Source: Zingiber officinale
Lineage: Eukaryota; Streptophyta; Magnoliopsida; Zingiberales; Zingiberaceae
Assembly: GCF_018446385.1 (NCBI RefSeq)
Contig: NC_055987.1
Span: forward strand, 9,385,705 to 9,449,704
DNA length: 64,000 nt
Direction of reading: 5' to 3'
Shown: positions 24,807 to 37,677 of the stretch, piece by piece
Layout: every line of letters begins with the position of its first letter
How positions within the stretch are numbered: the first letter of the stretch is position 1
Program-made: the position numbers and the translations under genes
Notes under the pieces: model-generated
What the model saw: only the letters and a program-made list of their open reading frames with translations
What the model was told of the DNA's origin: nothing
The model's database searches: none

Positions 24807-25099
24807 TTTTTAATATTTTTTAAAACTCAATTAATTTTAAATAACTGATTAAATAATAGTTATGAATCTTTTAAAACTCAATTATTATGAGTAAATCATA
24901 GTTAATTATGCCTTGTAATTTTAATAACCCAAAAATGATTTTTCTTTCTCTACAACACTAGTCGAATCTCCACCGTCCATATATTGCATGACGGTGATGG
25001 AGGGTAGAAAGCACTTCCGACTCAGCTGACTCTTCGCTGCCCGTCTCATTCGTACCCTAGGGTTTTGCGTTTTGAGGGTTTCCGACGACTGCCGCATTC
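24807..25099. promoter_or_regulatory. Bidirectional promoter between TruA and SR45
   Basis: The two genes diverge with 293 bp between their start codons (about 440 bp if the inner TruA start is used). The SR45 side carries ACCCTAGGGTTTT near 25054, a telo-box-like element often found in plant genes for RNA metabolism and translation. No TATA box is obvious on the SR45 side. Shared control is inferred from the arrangement. Confidence 0.65.
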
Positions 25100-28000
25100 A
25101 TGGCGAAGCCTGGCAGAGCTCGGTCCCGATCCTCCCCGTCGCGGTCGTTCTCCGGCTCTGATTCCCGATCTCGATCTCGCTCTCGCTCCAGGTCACTCTC
25201 TTCGTCCTCCTCGCCCTCACGAAGTGTGAGCTCTCGGAGTCGGTCCCCTCCGCCGCAGAAGAGGTAAGTTGTTTCCATGAAATATTTTTTTAGTGACTAG
25301 TTCTGGTAGATTTAGATTTTATATTAGATCTCGATGCTAGTCCAAAATGAAGTTTGCAACTTCCATTCGCTGGCTTTCAAATTTCAAATGGAGGTGCTTT
25401 CCCCCGTCATACACAAGCGTCCCATCAAAAATTGAAAGGAGGATGGTTTTTGGGTGGTGGTACCAGTAACATTAATTGTTCAAGTCCATCAAAAGTCTTA
25501 GTAGCGTATATTGATGCCTGTGACTTTCACAAAAAAAAAAATTACAAAGTAGCAGTTGCTAGAGCTTAATCGTGATTTCGAATGAGTAGTTGCAGAGTAG
25601 AGCAGGGAAAAGGTAAATCTGCTCATTATTCCACCAAGAAAATGGCACTCGAAATGATTTTCTTGCTATTGACCCAACTTCTTTAACAATCTGGTATCTA
25701 AATTTACATCTACTATGTAGATGTCAAATTAATCAACATTATTTATATAACAAAATGAATGTAGAATTCACAAGTATTATGTGCTTACAATTACAATTAT
25801 TTAACAGTCGAGAGACCAATTTATAGTTTACTTTTAAATAAGTCTCACTAGTATGAATCCTCTAAAGAAGAAAACGTGTCTGAAAAAGATATCATTTTGA
25901 AATAAATTTGTCATGTCATCTTCCACATTATATATCAAAATTATTAATAAAAGCAATTTTCTTAGTGAAACCACTTTAATGAATTATCTCACTCTCCTTT
26001 TGTTGTATAGATACACAGTCATACACTATTTTCCCATTATCTTTATTAGTATGATTGGTAATACTAGTATCCCCAGACTGAATTAAAATTAGTAAATCTA
26101 TGTATTTGTGTTTTATTATTATTTTATTTTAAAATTTAATTTCTTCAACTAATCTTCCTATTACTACAGGCCGAGTAATTCACTTTAGTTACTATTAAAT
26201 TTTACTTGCTAAAAATTTATGAGCATGATCTCTTAGATGATTGACATGCTAACAAAACTTATTTAGTCTGTAACTTTTGTTTCTTAAATCCTTTCATTTT
26301 GAGAGATTTTTTATTGATGCGGTAAAGATTCTTGCTTTGTTGTGTGCCCAATTAGTATATCTTGTTAATACAAAACGAAAAGAACGAGAAACAGGATAAT
26401 TACTGTGGCTCCTAAATGTGCTTTAATACTTTGACAACATGGTTTCATCTTCTTCCTGTGATGAGGTTCATGATTGATTTTGTATTTTGACAATTTCCTA
26501 ATATCTTATCCCTCTTTCTTGTTTGTGATAGAGCGGTTGTTTCCTCGACCTTCTGTCATTACCTTTGTAACTAATGCCTAATTTTTTAGCTGAACACATA
26601 AAGAGTAAATATTGCAATGTTTCCTTTGGATTATCATTGTTGTCAAAACTGGAGAAGCAGGTGTTTTGTGTACATTTTTCTGCCATATTTATGGATACCT
26701 AACAACTATAGGAGAGTGTAAACAACCTCACCTGATTGCTCTATAAAGAGTTTATATGTTTATAATTAAGATAATCATTGCACTTTTTATTTCATTTTCT
26801 CGTAATAACATGAAATCTGAGACAATTTGACTGAGTAAGCTGATGGTACTTGCAGAGAAATAAGATAATGGAAGTATGGGAATATAGAATATCAATTGAG
26901 CCATTGCATGATTCTTTTTCTGAACGTTGAGACAGCCCTTTTCTTCTATATTCTCTTTAATATCATTTTGACATTTTCTAACTGTGTATACACATTGCTA
27001 GATGATCTAGAGCATGCCATTGTCGATGGATCACATTGAATATGGATGAAATTACCTTTTGTAGTTGGTTCTTTGTATTTCATTGATTAATGTTCGTCCA
27101 TTTATTTTTTTCACTTGTATATTTCTAGACGCACTTTTGATTTTTTTTTTTTTTTTTTTAATCCTTTGCATATGCTTTCAATATCCTTGTATCTGACCAC
27201 AAATATTTGGGACTAACTTAGCTAGATCATTCTTTTTGTATGTTTGATTCAATTCTTTATGTATTTTAATACACTGATAATCACATTACTAGCTGTTAGA
27301 TTTTGACCTCTTTCTATAAGGCATTTGTACACTCTGAAATAATGTCTTTCATGCATGGTGATTATCCTCTCAGTGGAACCACAACTGTTAGAAGAGGTCG
27401 TTCGCTGACACCGCCATCTAAAAAAACTTCACCACCGCCTAAAAAAGCTTCACCGCTGCCCAAAAAAGCTTCACCACCGCCCAAAAAAGCTTCACCACCA
27501 AGGTATGATTCTACCTAGATTTCTTTTGATCCTTATGTTCATATAGTCCACTTTATGTATGTTTTGAATGATTGGCTAAATCTTATCCAGGATGGTTGGC
27601 AGTGGTGAACTGTCCTGAACCACGATTGCAATCTCTAAGACCTAGTAATTGTATAGATTAGGAACAGACAAAGATCTTGTCTTTATCAGGACATCCCTGG
27701 AATTATTCAATTTTACTGAGTCTGTGTAAAAGTTTGTCTCTTGTTAATTATGAATTTGTTGAGAACTGGCTCCAGGTGTAGTTTAATCCCTCTCGGTTTT
27801 TATTGGAATAATACAGGAATTAGATAGTTTTCTGTAGATCTTCTCTCTTTACCATTATAACAATTATTTGGCTGGTATGTCTCAATGCTGCTATAAATTG
27901 GATGGTAAGAATCCCCCAGAAATCATCAAGTTCAAGTGTTCGAACTTTCGCTGTGTTTTCTTGTGGAGAAAAAGTAGATGAAGAAAAGAGGGGGCAGGAA

Positions 28001-31000
28001 AAGAATTTCCCTCTATTTATCTTTCCAAAGGAGAAGGGGAGACTTGGCGCAACGATAAAGTTGTTGCCATGTGACCAAAAGGTCACGGGTTCGAATCCTG
28101 GAAATAGCCTCTTGCAAAAAGCAGGGTAAGGCTACGTACAATGGATCCTTCCCTGAGACTATGCATGGCGGGAGCTTCGTGCACCGGGCTGATTTTTTTT
28201 TTTTATCTTTTCAAAGAAGTGGGTAGGAGGGAGAGAATTTTCTCCCACTCTCTACTTTTTGGTTTCTTCCCAAATTGGTCAGAAGGCTATTGCAATCAAC
28301 TAAAAGTTAATAATTAATTATAGTGGAAATTTTATTTTTTATTCTTTTGTAGAAAGTTTAAACAAAACCAAATTTACTTTCTCACCCTCTTTCTTTCTCT
28401 CAAAAGAAAGTTTTACTTTCTTACTGACTTGGACTTCTGTTTGGAGCCGCCTCAATCTGTCATTTAGGTTTTCCACAAATTAAAGAATACTGATTTTGAA
28501 TTAAACTTTCTGACTTCCAGTGATCTGTAGCTCTTAGAGTATTGCAAAAGTTCCATGCACAGACAAACACATTAACACAATGGTGAGTGCATGTAGTAAG
28601 TTCTATCTGAAGGTCTAATCTGTGCATGATCCTGATTCTTGATACAAGTAGATTTGAATGCGATGTGAAATGTATTCACAAGGAAGAAAAGTTTTGTTTC
28701 CTTCTAAATTTTGAATAAGATGATGTATTATAAACATACACATCTAAGAAAAAAAAACAAAAATCTAGCTTGTAATCTTTGCAATATTTTACTGACAACT
28801 CTGTGACATAAGTTGCTATTTTCCTTTGTGAGAGAAAATAACTGGGCTAATTGGAGTTTGTTACTCTTCAGGAAAGCATCACCAGTACCTGAGTCTGTCG
28901 TTCTTCACATCGATCACTTATCTAGGAATGTCAATGAAGCTCATCTTAAAGAGATTTTCGGTGAGTTGATTTCATCTTCTCCATATAATCAACAAATCTT
29001 TTTGTTTCTTAAGAATACATGTCTGGATGGTACATATCAATTCCTTATATTAGTTAGTTTAACCTCTAACAATTGTGCAAAACATTTAGTTCAAGTTTTT
29101 TTGAACAAACTTATTGCCCCACTTAACTGCTTGACATAAAATGTATCATACATGCTATGCTTATTATGCCCATTTGTTTTGAAAGTTTCGTCCCTTTTGC
29201 TTCACCTATTGGCATTTGATAACATGCACATAGGTTATCTAGTGGTAGCTGAAAAATATAAGTAATGACATATAATGTTCTCATTGATGCTTGAATTTAT
29301 CTGTTGTCAAGGGATGTGGTATTGTGAAGGATTTCTGGATCTAGTTGGCACTAGGGGTGAGCAGTCAATCCGCCAAACCGACCAACCCGCTTATACCGAC
29401 CCGAACCGAACCGAAAAAAAATGATCCGCCGGATATAGGGCCGGATGTAGGGTCCTAATATTGCATTATCTGATCTAGTAGGGCCGGATAGTGTTTTATC
29501 CCAATAACCGAACCAACCCGATCCGATCACCCCGACTTGTAACAACTAATGTTGATAAGCTGTTACGCGTTGTAGTAACTACTGCCGATAAGCTGCTACA
29601 CGTTGTAATAGTTATTTCCGATTAGCTGCTATAACGTGTAATGAGTAATGTCTATTATCATTTTAAAAAAATTTATTTTTTTTGTTATATTTATATTTAT
29701 ATTTTATATTTCATTGGATATAGAGTCGGATATCCAAATAACTGATAACCCGTCGGATATCTGAAACATAAGAACCGCCGGATATAGGGCCGGATGTATG
29801 TCCCAATTTTGCATTATCTGATCTAGTAGGGCCGGATAGTTTTTTACCCCAATAACCGAACCAACCCGATCCGTGATCACCCCTAGTTGGCACTGACACA
29901 GCGCTAAAATATAAGCATTTATCTCGATGTATCTCAGATCTGAAAAAATCTTTTTCCATCAGCCTTGTTGATTTTGGTGGATATCCCATTGGCAAGAGCT
30001 TTGATTGTGTGATACTTATAAGATGGGGATTGCTTAGTAATGGAAGAAACAGAATTTTTGTATGTTATTTAGTCTAGAATTCTTTAGTTGAGCTTTCTTG
30101 TTTGCCCTGGATATACCTTCAACTTCATTAATTGACATGTAAAATTTGGTTCACATGACTTGCTTATTCATGTTACAACTATGTAAGCTTTCACCATAAT
30201 CAACACATGTGGAAGAAGATTCTTACACCACATTTCTTTTCCAGGTAATTTTGGTGAGATAGTCAATGTAGAACTGGCAATGGATCGACTGGTAATTAAT
30301 TTTATTGTCATTGTCGTGCTTTCAAAAGGGTTTGTGCTTTTCAATTTTCGCAGATGTAAGTTTATATGCTATCCAGGTTAATCTTCCTCGTGGGTATGGA
30401 TATGTTGAGTATAAGAAGAGAGTTGATGCTGAGAAGGCTCTTCTTTACATGGATGGGGTATGCCCTCAACTCTCTTCTCTTTCCACTTGTATGCATATTA
30501 CAAAGAGTATGCTTTATCTGGTTATGTTGCTTCTTGTGTTGCAGGGTCAAATTGATGGATGTATCACCCGGGTGAGATTTACACTTACACAACGCCAGAA
30601 AGCTTCTTCACCTATAAAGGTTGTGCCTACTGCTCCAAAGAAGGAAGCTCCACCTAAAGATAAAGTTGGTCCACCTGCAGAAAAAGATGTGCCCCCACAA
30701 CCTAGGGAAAGTGAGCTTTTGCAACTTATAGACTTTCTTTCTTACTTCCACCGGACCTTTCCCATTTCTCTTTAATAAACTGTTACCTATTTCTGTGTGT
30801 TATTTTTATTTTGGCTTAGAGCAGATGCCATTCAGTTTGAGATTTCTCTTAACCACAACATTGTAAGTTAATCTTCTAATCATGAGTTATTCTTCTAGCT
30901 TCTCCAAGAAGGAAACCTCCCTCTCCACCACGGAGACGGTCCCCTCCAAACAGAAGAGTTGTTTCCCCTAGACGTCGCCCTGATTCCTCTCCACGTCGTC

Positions 31001-34000
31001 GTGTGGAATCTCCTGTTCGTAGACGAGTGGATTCTCCTGCAAATCGGCGCACTGAAACATCACCTCGACGAAGGCCACCTTCTCCTCCTAGAAGACGCTC
31101 TCCGTCACCACCTCGGAGGCATAGATCACCTGTTCGGTTAGTATATCATCTATATTTTTAGTTCCTCGTCATCATGTCAACTTTTTTTTTTATATAATTG
31201 TCCTTGTTTATAGGATCTCTCCTAGAAGAGGACGTGGGAGCCCTATCCGTAAACGATCTCCTCTTCCACCTAGGAGACGGTAAGTCAATGAAATTTGTTC
31301 ACACTTGTTTAGATCAAACATAATACACTTATTGGTTAAACTTAACCATATAAACATGTGCCCTTTTTTTCTTCTTTCAACCAAATATCTTATTAAATTA
31401 CTATAGGATATCCTACTTTTTGTCTAAATTAACAGCATAATTTGTTGCAACTTGAACCCCAATTTTTCTTTCCATCAAGAAATAAATGTAACCTTTTGAA
31501 TGTTTATACAAGTTGAACAAGAACTTCCTCTCTTCAATTCTTCATTATTTTGTAATGTGAGGAACAATAATTTCTGCTTATCTTCACAAGATAGTCCGTT
31601 TATTTGGTATTCATTTCATGCTTGCTCTTGGAAAGTTCATTTTCATGCATATCATTTTCTAAATGAGAGGCCTGAAATTTTAGCTACTCTTATGTGAGTG
31701 AGGTAGTTTGGCATATTTTTGATGTTTATGTCATAGAAGATTTGTTGATGAGATGCAGTTATTCTGCTACTTAACAAATATCATTGGTTGGGACAGTACC
31801 AGAAGAATCGGAGATGTGAGTTTCTCCCTTTGGAAGGAAGATGGGAGCTGAAGAAGATGGAAGGACAAACAGGAAGAAGAGAGGAAAAAGGATATGGACC
31901 TTGTAGGAAGAGAAGAAGAAGAATAAGTGCAATCAGAATCTAAGAGAATATTAGCAGTAGAGGGAGAGATGAAGGGAGTAGAATGAGAAAGTGGGAAGCT
32001 AAAACTGGAAATGAGAGCAGGGGAAGACCAAGAAGTGAAGTGAACAGAGAAGAAGAGGAAGATCCAAAAAGGAGAGGAGGAATAAAAAGAGGAAGGCTAA
32101 AAGGATGAAAAGTCGATCAATTAAATGTTATAACGGACAAAAATGTTGAGAGAACTACCAGGATAGTGAGACGTCAAAGGGAGAGAGAGTGGGAGAAGAG
32201 GGGACAACATCGGATAGCATTGGATAGATCCATTGTTTCCACCTGACATCCTTGCTTGATACAATAGACTCACTTGAATAAGAATTAGGCCAAAGGAAGC
32301 ATCCTAAACAGCACCAATTAATACCCATATTAGCTATCTGTTCCCTAATACTTCAAGCCATCAACCATAAATCTCTTCCATGCCTTTTAAGAATAAGCCT
32401 CAAGTTGTCAGCTGTATCAATCCTGTCCCACCATTGAATCAACAGACATGGTAAGGATCCATATTTATACTATTTTTAACATTATTTTATGCTGTCTGCC
32501 AAGGTCTTAACACCATCCTCAACTTTTAACATTTAGGCTTGAGATTGGTATTGGTGGTTTTCCTTGCTTTTTAACATTGTTTTATTAATATGATTGGCAC
32601 TAACGATGCAATTACTGGAATTCCTTGGCATCCTAAATTGTATACAGGTGTAACTTCTGCCTGAACTCTAATCAAATTATTCAGGTTTTATTCTCCTTGC
32701 CCTTGTTGGCAGATATGGCAAGTTTTGTTAAAAGTTCGTACCAAGAAATTGATCCATACACCATATTTTACAAGATGTTATATAATTACTGAAAACTTGT
32801 ATAAAGAGGCTACATATTGTACTCAACAAACATAAAATTATCTGATAAGGAAAAGGAAATATTCCATAAATAATATGCTGACATGCTCTAAATTATATCT
32901 TTTTTTTTGCTTTATATATAGAATTTTGTGACAATTAAAGGCTTAAAAGTATCGTGTTAGCTTATGATCATTTCCTCGATGGGATTGCTTGTTTTAGATC
33001 ACCTCCTAGGCGAGCAAGGAGCCCACCAAGGAGGTCACCTCCTCCGCCTCGACATCGTAGCCGTTCGCCAATGAGGAGACCTCTACGTTCTAATTCTAGA
33101 TCAATATCTCCTCGCAGGTACTGGCAGTGCTTTCCCCTTTACTTTTCTGAACTTGCATGTATGAACCCTCTTATTCTTCATTGCTAATTTACAATTCCAC
33201 CATTTTCTTTCCTGCTTGTGTAAAAATATATCTTTATGCTTTTAATATCTTTATGCTCTTGACTGAATCTCTTGAAATAATTTAAGGTATGCCATCTTTT
33301 GGCCAGTATGAAAATTTTTTGGACACTTCTTCAATATTTAGTTGGCTATTTTGTTTATCTTATAAAAATGAATCTTTGCTAATTCCATATCCTTCTCCAA
33401 TGTTCATAGTGTTAGACTAGGGTAGCTGAGTTGATTGGACCTACAATTTTGGTAGGACATTTTCATAGGCTATGTTAAGCTTCACCCTAGTATCACTAGA
33501 TGGAGGAATTAATATCCACGAGTAATTTATGGCGACCTTAACATGCAAGAATTCTAGGCCCTTAAACTAAATAATTTTTTTTGTTGTTTTGATGTTGGGT
33601 CCATTTTTTTCCCACATATACTTCAAAGAGTTTGTCTCCATATATGGAGTGTATTTGCTTCTCTACTAATGGAGATCTTTCTCAAATTAGGGGCCGTGCT
33701 CCTCCACCAAGACGGGGCAATTCAGAATCATCATACTCTGGATCTCCTAGTCCTCGCAAGGTATTTAACACCATGTTGTGTACACACTTGCGTTAAACCC
33801 TGTTGCATCCTTTTTCTTCAGGATTCCACACCACCCACAAATCTAACTTCTGCTTTCCAGGGTGCTCGAAGAATATCAAGAAGTCGCAGTCCTAGAAGGT
33901 AAATTGTTTTCACAATTGTACTTTCACCATCAATGTTGTCCACATTAGAATAATGAAAATGACAGGGTAACTTAAATTTACTTACCTAATGGTGAATATA

Positions 34001-34163
34001 GTTTTTTCCTTGCATTTCCTCCCAAAACTGAAAACTTAGTGAAAATATGATACTTTGTTTACCATTTAACATTAGGAATTGATTGTGACATGTTAGGCCT
34101 GTTAGAGGAAGAAGCAGCAGCAACAGCAGGAGCAGCAGCTCCCCTCCGCCGAGAGGTAAGTAA
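25100..34163 (+). CDS. SR45: Serine/arginine-rich splicing factor SR45 (RNPS1-type)
   Basis: Nuclear splicing activator and exon-junction-associated protein. Twelve exons: 25100-25263, 27392-27502, 28872-28960, 30245-30291, 30377-30457, 30545-30710, 30899-31136, 31214-31279, 32998-33117, 33691-33760, 33861-33898 and 34097-34163, all GT-AG and in frame, giving 418 residues (Arabidopsis SR45 has 414). Order: RS domain 1 (residues 1-56), a Lys/Pro/Ser linker with PPKKAS-type repeats, one RRM (about 101-180; RNP2 VLHIDHL, RNP1 RGYGYVEY), then a long RS/proline-rich domain 2 from about 220 to the end. The strings LSRNVNEAHLKEIF and AEKALLYMDG match SR45 closely. The C-terminus (RSSSNSRSSSSPPPRGK) also matches. 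The stop codon sits inside a good splice donor, so a further exon is possible. Introns hold a SINE and a hAT-type element. Confidence 0.95.
28034..28204 (+). mobile_element. tRNA-derived SINE (Au-like family 1), SR45 intron 2
   Basis: 171-bp SINE with A box (TTGGCGCAACGAT) and B box (GGTTCGAATCC) promoters, the family phrase GCAGGGTAAGGCTACGTACA, and a T-rich 3' end. Near-identical flanks ATCTTTCCAAAG / ATCTTTTCAAAG (28019 and 28205) are its target duplication. A second copy lies at 39821-39991 in the opposite orientation. Confidence 0.9.
29352..29885. mobile_element. Non-autonomous hAT-type DNA transposon, SR45 intron 3
   Basis: 534 bp with terminal inverted repeats TAGGGGTGA / TCACCCCTA and a perfect 8-bp target duplication GTTGGCAC (29344-29351 and 29886-29893), the hAT signature. 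A block of about 90 bp (GGGCCGGATAGT...AACCAACCCGATCC) appears twice inside, near 29436 and 29775. No transposase is present. Confidence 0.9.
31800..32220 (+). repeat. Purine-rich tract in SR45 intron 8
   Basis: About 420 bp dominated by A and G on the sense strand, with many GAAGAA, GGAAGA and GAGAGG words (for example GGAAGAGAAGAAGAAGAA near 31908). It lies within the 1.7-kb intron between exons 8 and 9. GAA-rich words are classical splicing-enhancer motifs bound by SR proteins; a role here is inference. Confidence 0.7.
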
Positions 34164-35593
34164 CCACTTATTGCAGGGACAGTTTGCTACACTGAATGCT
34201 GAAACAATGTATCTGAGATGTGTTGAGCAAGGTTCGACCAGTAGTGATCATGCACTTGTAGACGATTCATGGGGCACTTTCTTAGAAACAGTTTGAATAT
34301 CTAGTTACTGAAGAGATTGTTGTAGTAATACTTCTATGAATTTGTCATTTAAAACCAGCGTTGCAGTGAATTGTCTAGGTGTTAATTCAGACAAGCTTGC
34401 ATTGATGGTAATCTAGTGGGAAGGGAGAGATAAGATTCATGTGGTTGATGATGGCTAATAGTGTTTGATGATATCCTGGATGATTTTCCAATTTACTTTT
34501 CAATACTTGGTGTTCATTTTTTTTTTTCACTGTTATAGTACACTGGTAAAAATTTTATTGCAATTACATAGTGCTGGGATGGAGGGTTACACAAGTGACA
34601 AGTTGACCTAACCCTTGGCTGCATCCTAATTGGATCCGGCTCAGCCCCATAACTGGGTCAACAGATTAGGTATACGTTTACTCGGTTCCCAGCCCGAATT
34701 GTAAGCTGGGCCAGTTAGGATTTCAGCTCAAATTAAGTACTACGATTATAGCTCAATTTAATAATTTCGGATTTCTTAGTCCACAATTCTGGTCTCTTCT
34801 TGGTTTATATACACTTTGAATGTTCACAATACCTGGTCCTTCCGGTACTTTGAATGTTCACAATACCTGTTCCGGTCCTTACACACTTTAAATACTGTTT
34901 TATTTAGTAAATTTATTTAAAATAAATAAAATTTTAAAATATCTTAATTTCGTGCTAAATTATGATTTTTTAATATTTTTTATCTTAAAAATATTAAGAA
35001 AAAAATCTTTTTAAATATATTTATATGGTTAAAAATAATAAAAAATTATAATTTATGCACGGAATCATTTTTGGTTTTTTTTAAATGATATCCAAAGGGT
35101 ATAGATAGGGATAGGAGGAGTACAGCAAAATCGGTGTGGTTTTGTTTTTATTTTTTAATTTTTTTATTTCTATTAAACGATGAAACCGATTATAGATATT
35201 ATCTTAGTTAATTATTTAATAACTAATTAATATTTTTTATATTATTATACTTAATAATTAAAAGATGAAGATATTTATTTGTTTGTTAATTAATTTATAA
35301 CCGTTTATCAATAAATAATTTTATATATTAATTAATTAATTAATTATTTTTATTATATAGTTATTCTTAATAAGCCCAATAACATCCGGTTCTAGTAAAT
35401 GATTTTATAAATTTATAATTTTTAAAAAATTTAATATAATAATCTTAAATTAATTATGATGCACCGTATATGAATTGTGAATCATCATTTTAAATCGTGA
35501 CTTGTGGATAGACTTCTTAGGAACTATCGGTTTGTCAGGTCCAGAAGGAAGTTTAGAATTAATGGAATGTTCTCTATTTAAATATGCTGTGAT

Positions 35594-36160
35594 TAGAGTT
35601 GTAAATGAATTAAACGATTCGTGAGTTATTCAAAACTCGATTTGATAAAAATTTTATTCGAGTTCATTCGTTTATCTTATCGAGTCGAGCTCGAGCTCGA
35701 GCTCGATTTCGAGTTCGACAGTTTTATTAACCCAAGTTCGAATTTAAAGATATTCGACTCGTGAGCTCGCGAACATGTTCGTTTATAGGTTCGCAAGCCA
35801 AAAAAATGAGGCTTAAACCGAGCCAAAAAATGAGTTCTAAAATGAACCAAAAAAATAATATCTAAAACGAGCCTTAAAATGAACTTTAAAATAAGTAAAA
35901 AAACAAATTCTAAAACGAGCCAAAAACGAACTCTAAACGAGTCTGAGCTCGTTTAACAAGTTAGGCTTGTTAACTTTGATAATCGAGCTAATAACGAGTC
36001 GAACTGTTCACAAGCTTGATAATTCTAAAACGAGCCGAGCTCGAGCCTTATGATAAAAGCTCGATTCGAACTCGAGCCGAGCTCGAGCCCGAATATAACT
36101 TAAACGAATCGAGCTCAAGTTTAATACTATTCGATTCGATTCGACTCAATTACATTCCTA
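35594..36160. mobile_element. Non-autonomous hAT-type element, GAGCTCGA-rich family, copy 1
   Basis: 567 bp. Ends TAGAGTTGTAAATGA and (inverted) TAGGAATGTAATTGA form imperfect terminal repeats. Flanks GCTGTGAT / GTTATGAT (35586-35593 and 36161-36168) match at 6 of 8 positions. The interior is full of GAGCTCGA and CGAGCCGAGCTCGAGC motifs. A second copy lies at 45930-46426. Confidence 0.75.
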
Positions 36161-36487
36161 GTTATGATTCAAAAGTTATTTGTTCATAAGTCATTAGCTC
36201 TATCAAAATGTTTCACCAATTATTGGAATTTATCAGAAATCAGGTTTATTAAAACTTTGAATCAATGATAGTAACACGATTGATATGATATAGCATAATA
36301 TGGCATTTTCCATCTATAAGTCTCAGCTGTGGTTATTTACTAGTACATAAGAAAGATCATGTGATTAAAGCATACAATGGTGCCCATATGTTTTCAAAGT
36401 AAATTTAATTCTTAATTTTACATGCATATAAAAATGGATTATATTTTAGCACTCTCAAAAGCAAAACCAATAAGTAGACATTTATCC

Positions 36488-36839
36488 TAATGTGTATTCG
36501 ATTAAAATTGAACCGATAAATTTTTTAATAAAAATTAAATAAATTAAATTAATAAAATATTAATTAATTTGTCAAAAATTACTTTAATCATATTTTTAAA
36601 TTATGATCTTAAAATTCAATTTGTTTTAATAAAAATTAAATTTTTGTCTAAAAATTTAATTCGGTCCAAAAATTCAATTTATTTAGTTCAATCAATTTAA
36701 CTGAATAAGAAATTTTAAAATTAAATTTTAATTTAAACAATCAATTTTTTTAGAAAAAAAATTAAAATTTTAAAAAAACATAATTAATTTTTAAATTCGA
36801 TTAATTTAATCAATTTAATTAATCTCTTGTTCATACCTA
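36488..36839. mobile_element. Possible decayed hAT-type element (family of 47555-47954)
   Basis: The interior phrases AAATTGAACCGATAAA and TCAATTTAATTGATT-like alternations resemble the element at 47555-47954, and the ends TAATGTGTATTCG / TTCATACCTA are compatible with decayed termini. No target duplication is visible. Confidence 0.35.
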
Positions 36840-37677
36840 TAACCGTTTACATTTGATTTAAAAATAGTTTCATAATTTTCCCAAATTGAATAGACCAATA
36901 CTATCTAAGAACATCTGTCCTGAAAAATGACGTGTAATTTGTGTTTGGTGATTAACACTATTAAAAAAAATAGAAAGACTATTTTTAGTGAACAATCAAC
37001 GCCACCTAAATACCTAATTATATATTATCCCATCTCTATTTTCTTTTCCTTATATATCATCAGCCATGAACAAAAAAAATGGCCTGTATTTTATTCTAAT
37101 TTATTTTTTAATTTATTAAGGGGTTTGAAGGATTTACCATTTTTAGTGCTTCATCTTATTTTTTTTCCCCCATTTTATCCGGTTGTATTTTTTATTTTAC
37201 TTATCCTGCTTAATTTATTATTGTATTCTTATCTGCTTCTTTTTCCCAAGTTTATGTTACATTTTTTTATAATCTATATTTATTTATTTATTTATTTATT
37301 AGCCTTTATCACATGTTTCTCCAAACGGGACACGCAATTAAAAAATACTGGACTTCTGAACTATCCGCTATGAGCGTAGGACCGGGTCGATCATCCCAGA
37401 TTCGACATTACCCAAACTAATTAATCATTTTTTTATAATAATTTAATACAAATTAAAACAAAATCTAAATTTAAACTCTTAAAAATTTATACGTGAAATT
37501 ATTTTTATTTTCTTTTAATAATAAATTTCCAAACCAACCCTGAAAATCCCAGGGAAAGAATCATTATATTCGATCCAGCGAAGGGCAGTAGGGCACCTTC
37601 TTCGCTTATATGCCCCAAGTTAGAAACCAAGAGCCGAAGAATCGTCGACCGCCCCCCTCCCAAGCTTTCGTGCTCTA

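Larger units (their letters stand above)
34164..37677. other. Intergenic region SR45 to MIC10
   Basis: Contains a short tandem duplication at 34836-34885 (TACTTTGAATGTTCACAATACC twice, here described as a 22-bp unit), the hAT-type element 35594-36160, a possible decayed relative at 36488-36839, and T-rich low-complexity DNA at 36930-37320. No gene is supported. Confidence 0.6.

Noticed and set aside
28070-28110. tRNA gene suggested by A and B boxes
   Set aside because: The boxes belong to a SINE with target duplications and no tRNA cloverleaf; the same holds at 39900, 15330 and 63420.
36927-37373. 148-residue open frame on the plus strand
   Set aside because: T-rich low-complexity DNA gives an all-Phe/Leu/Ile translation; no domain, no gene context.
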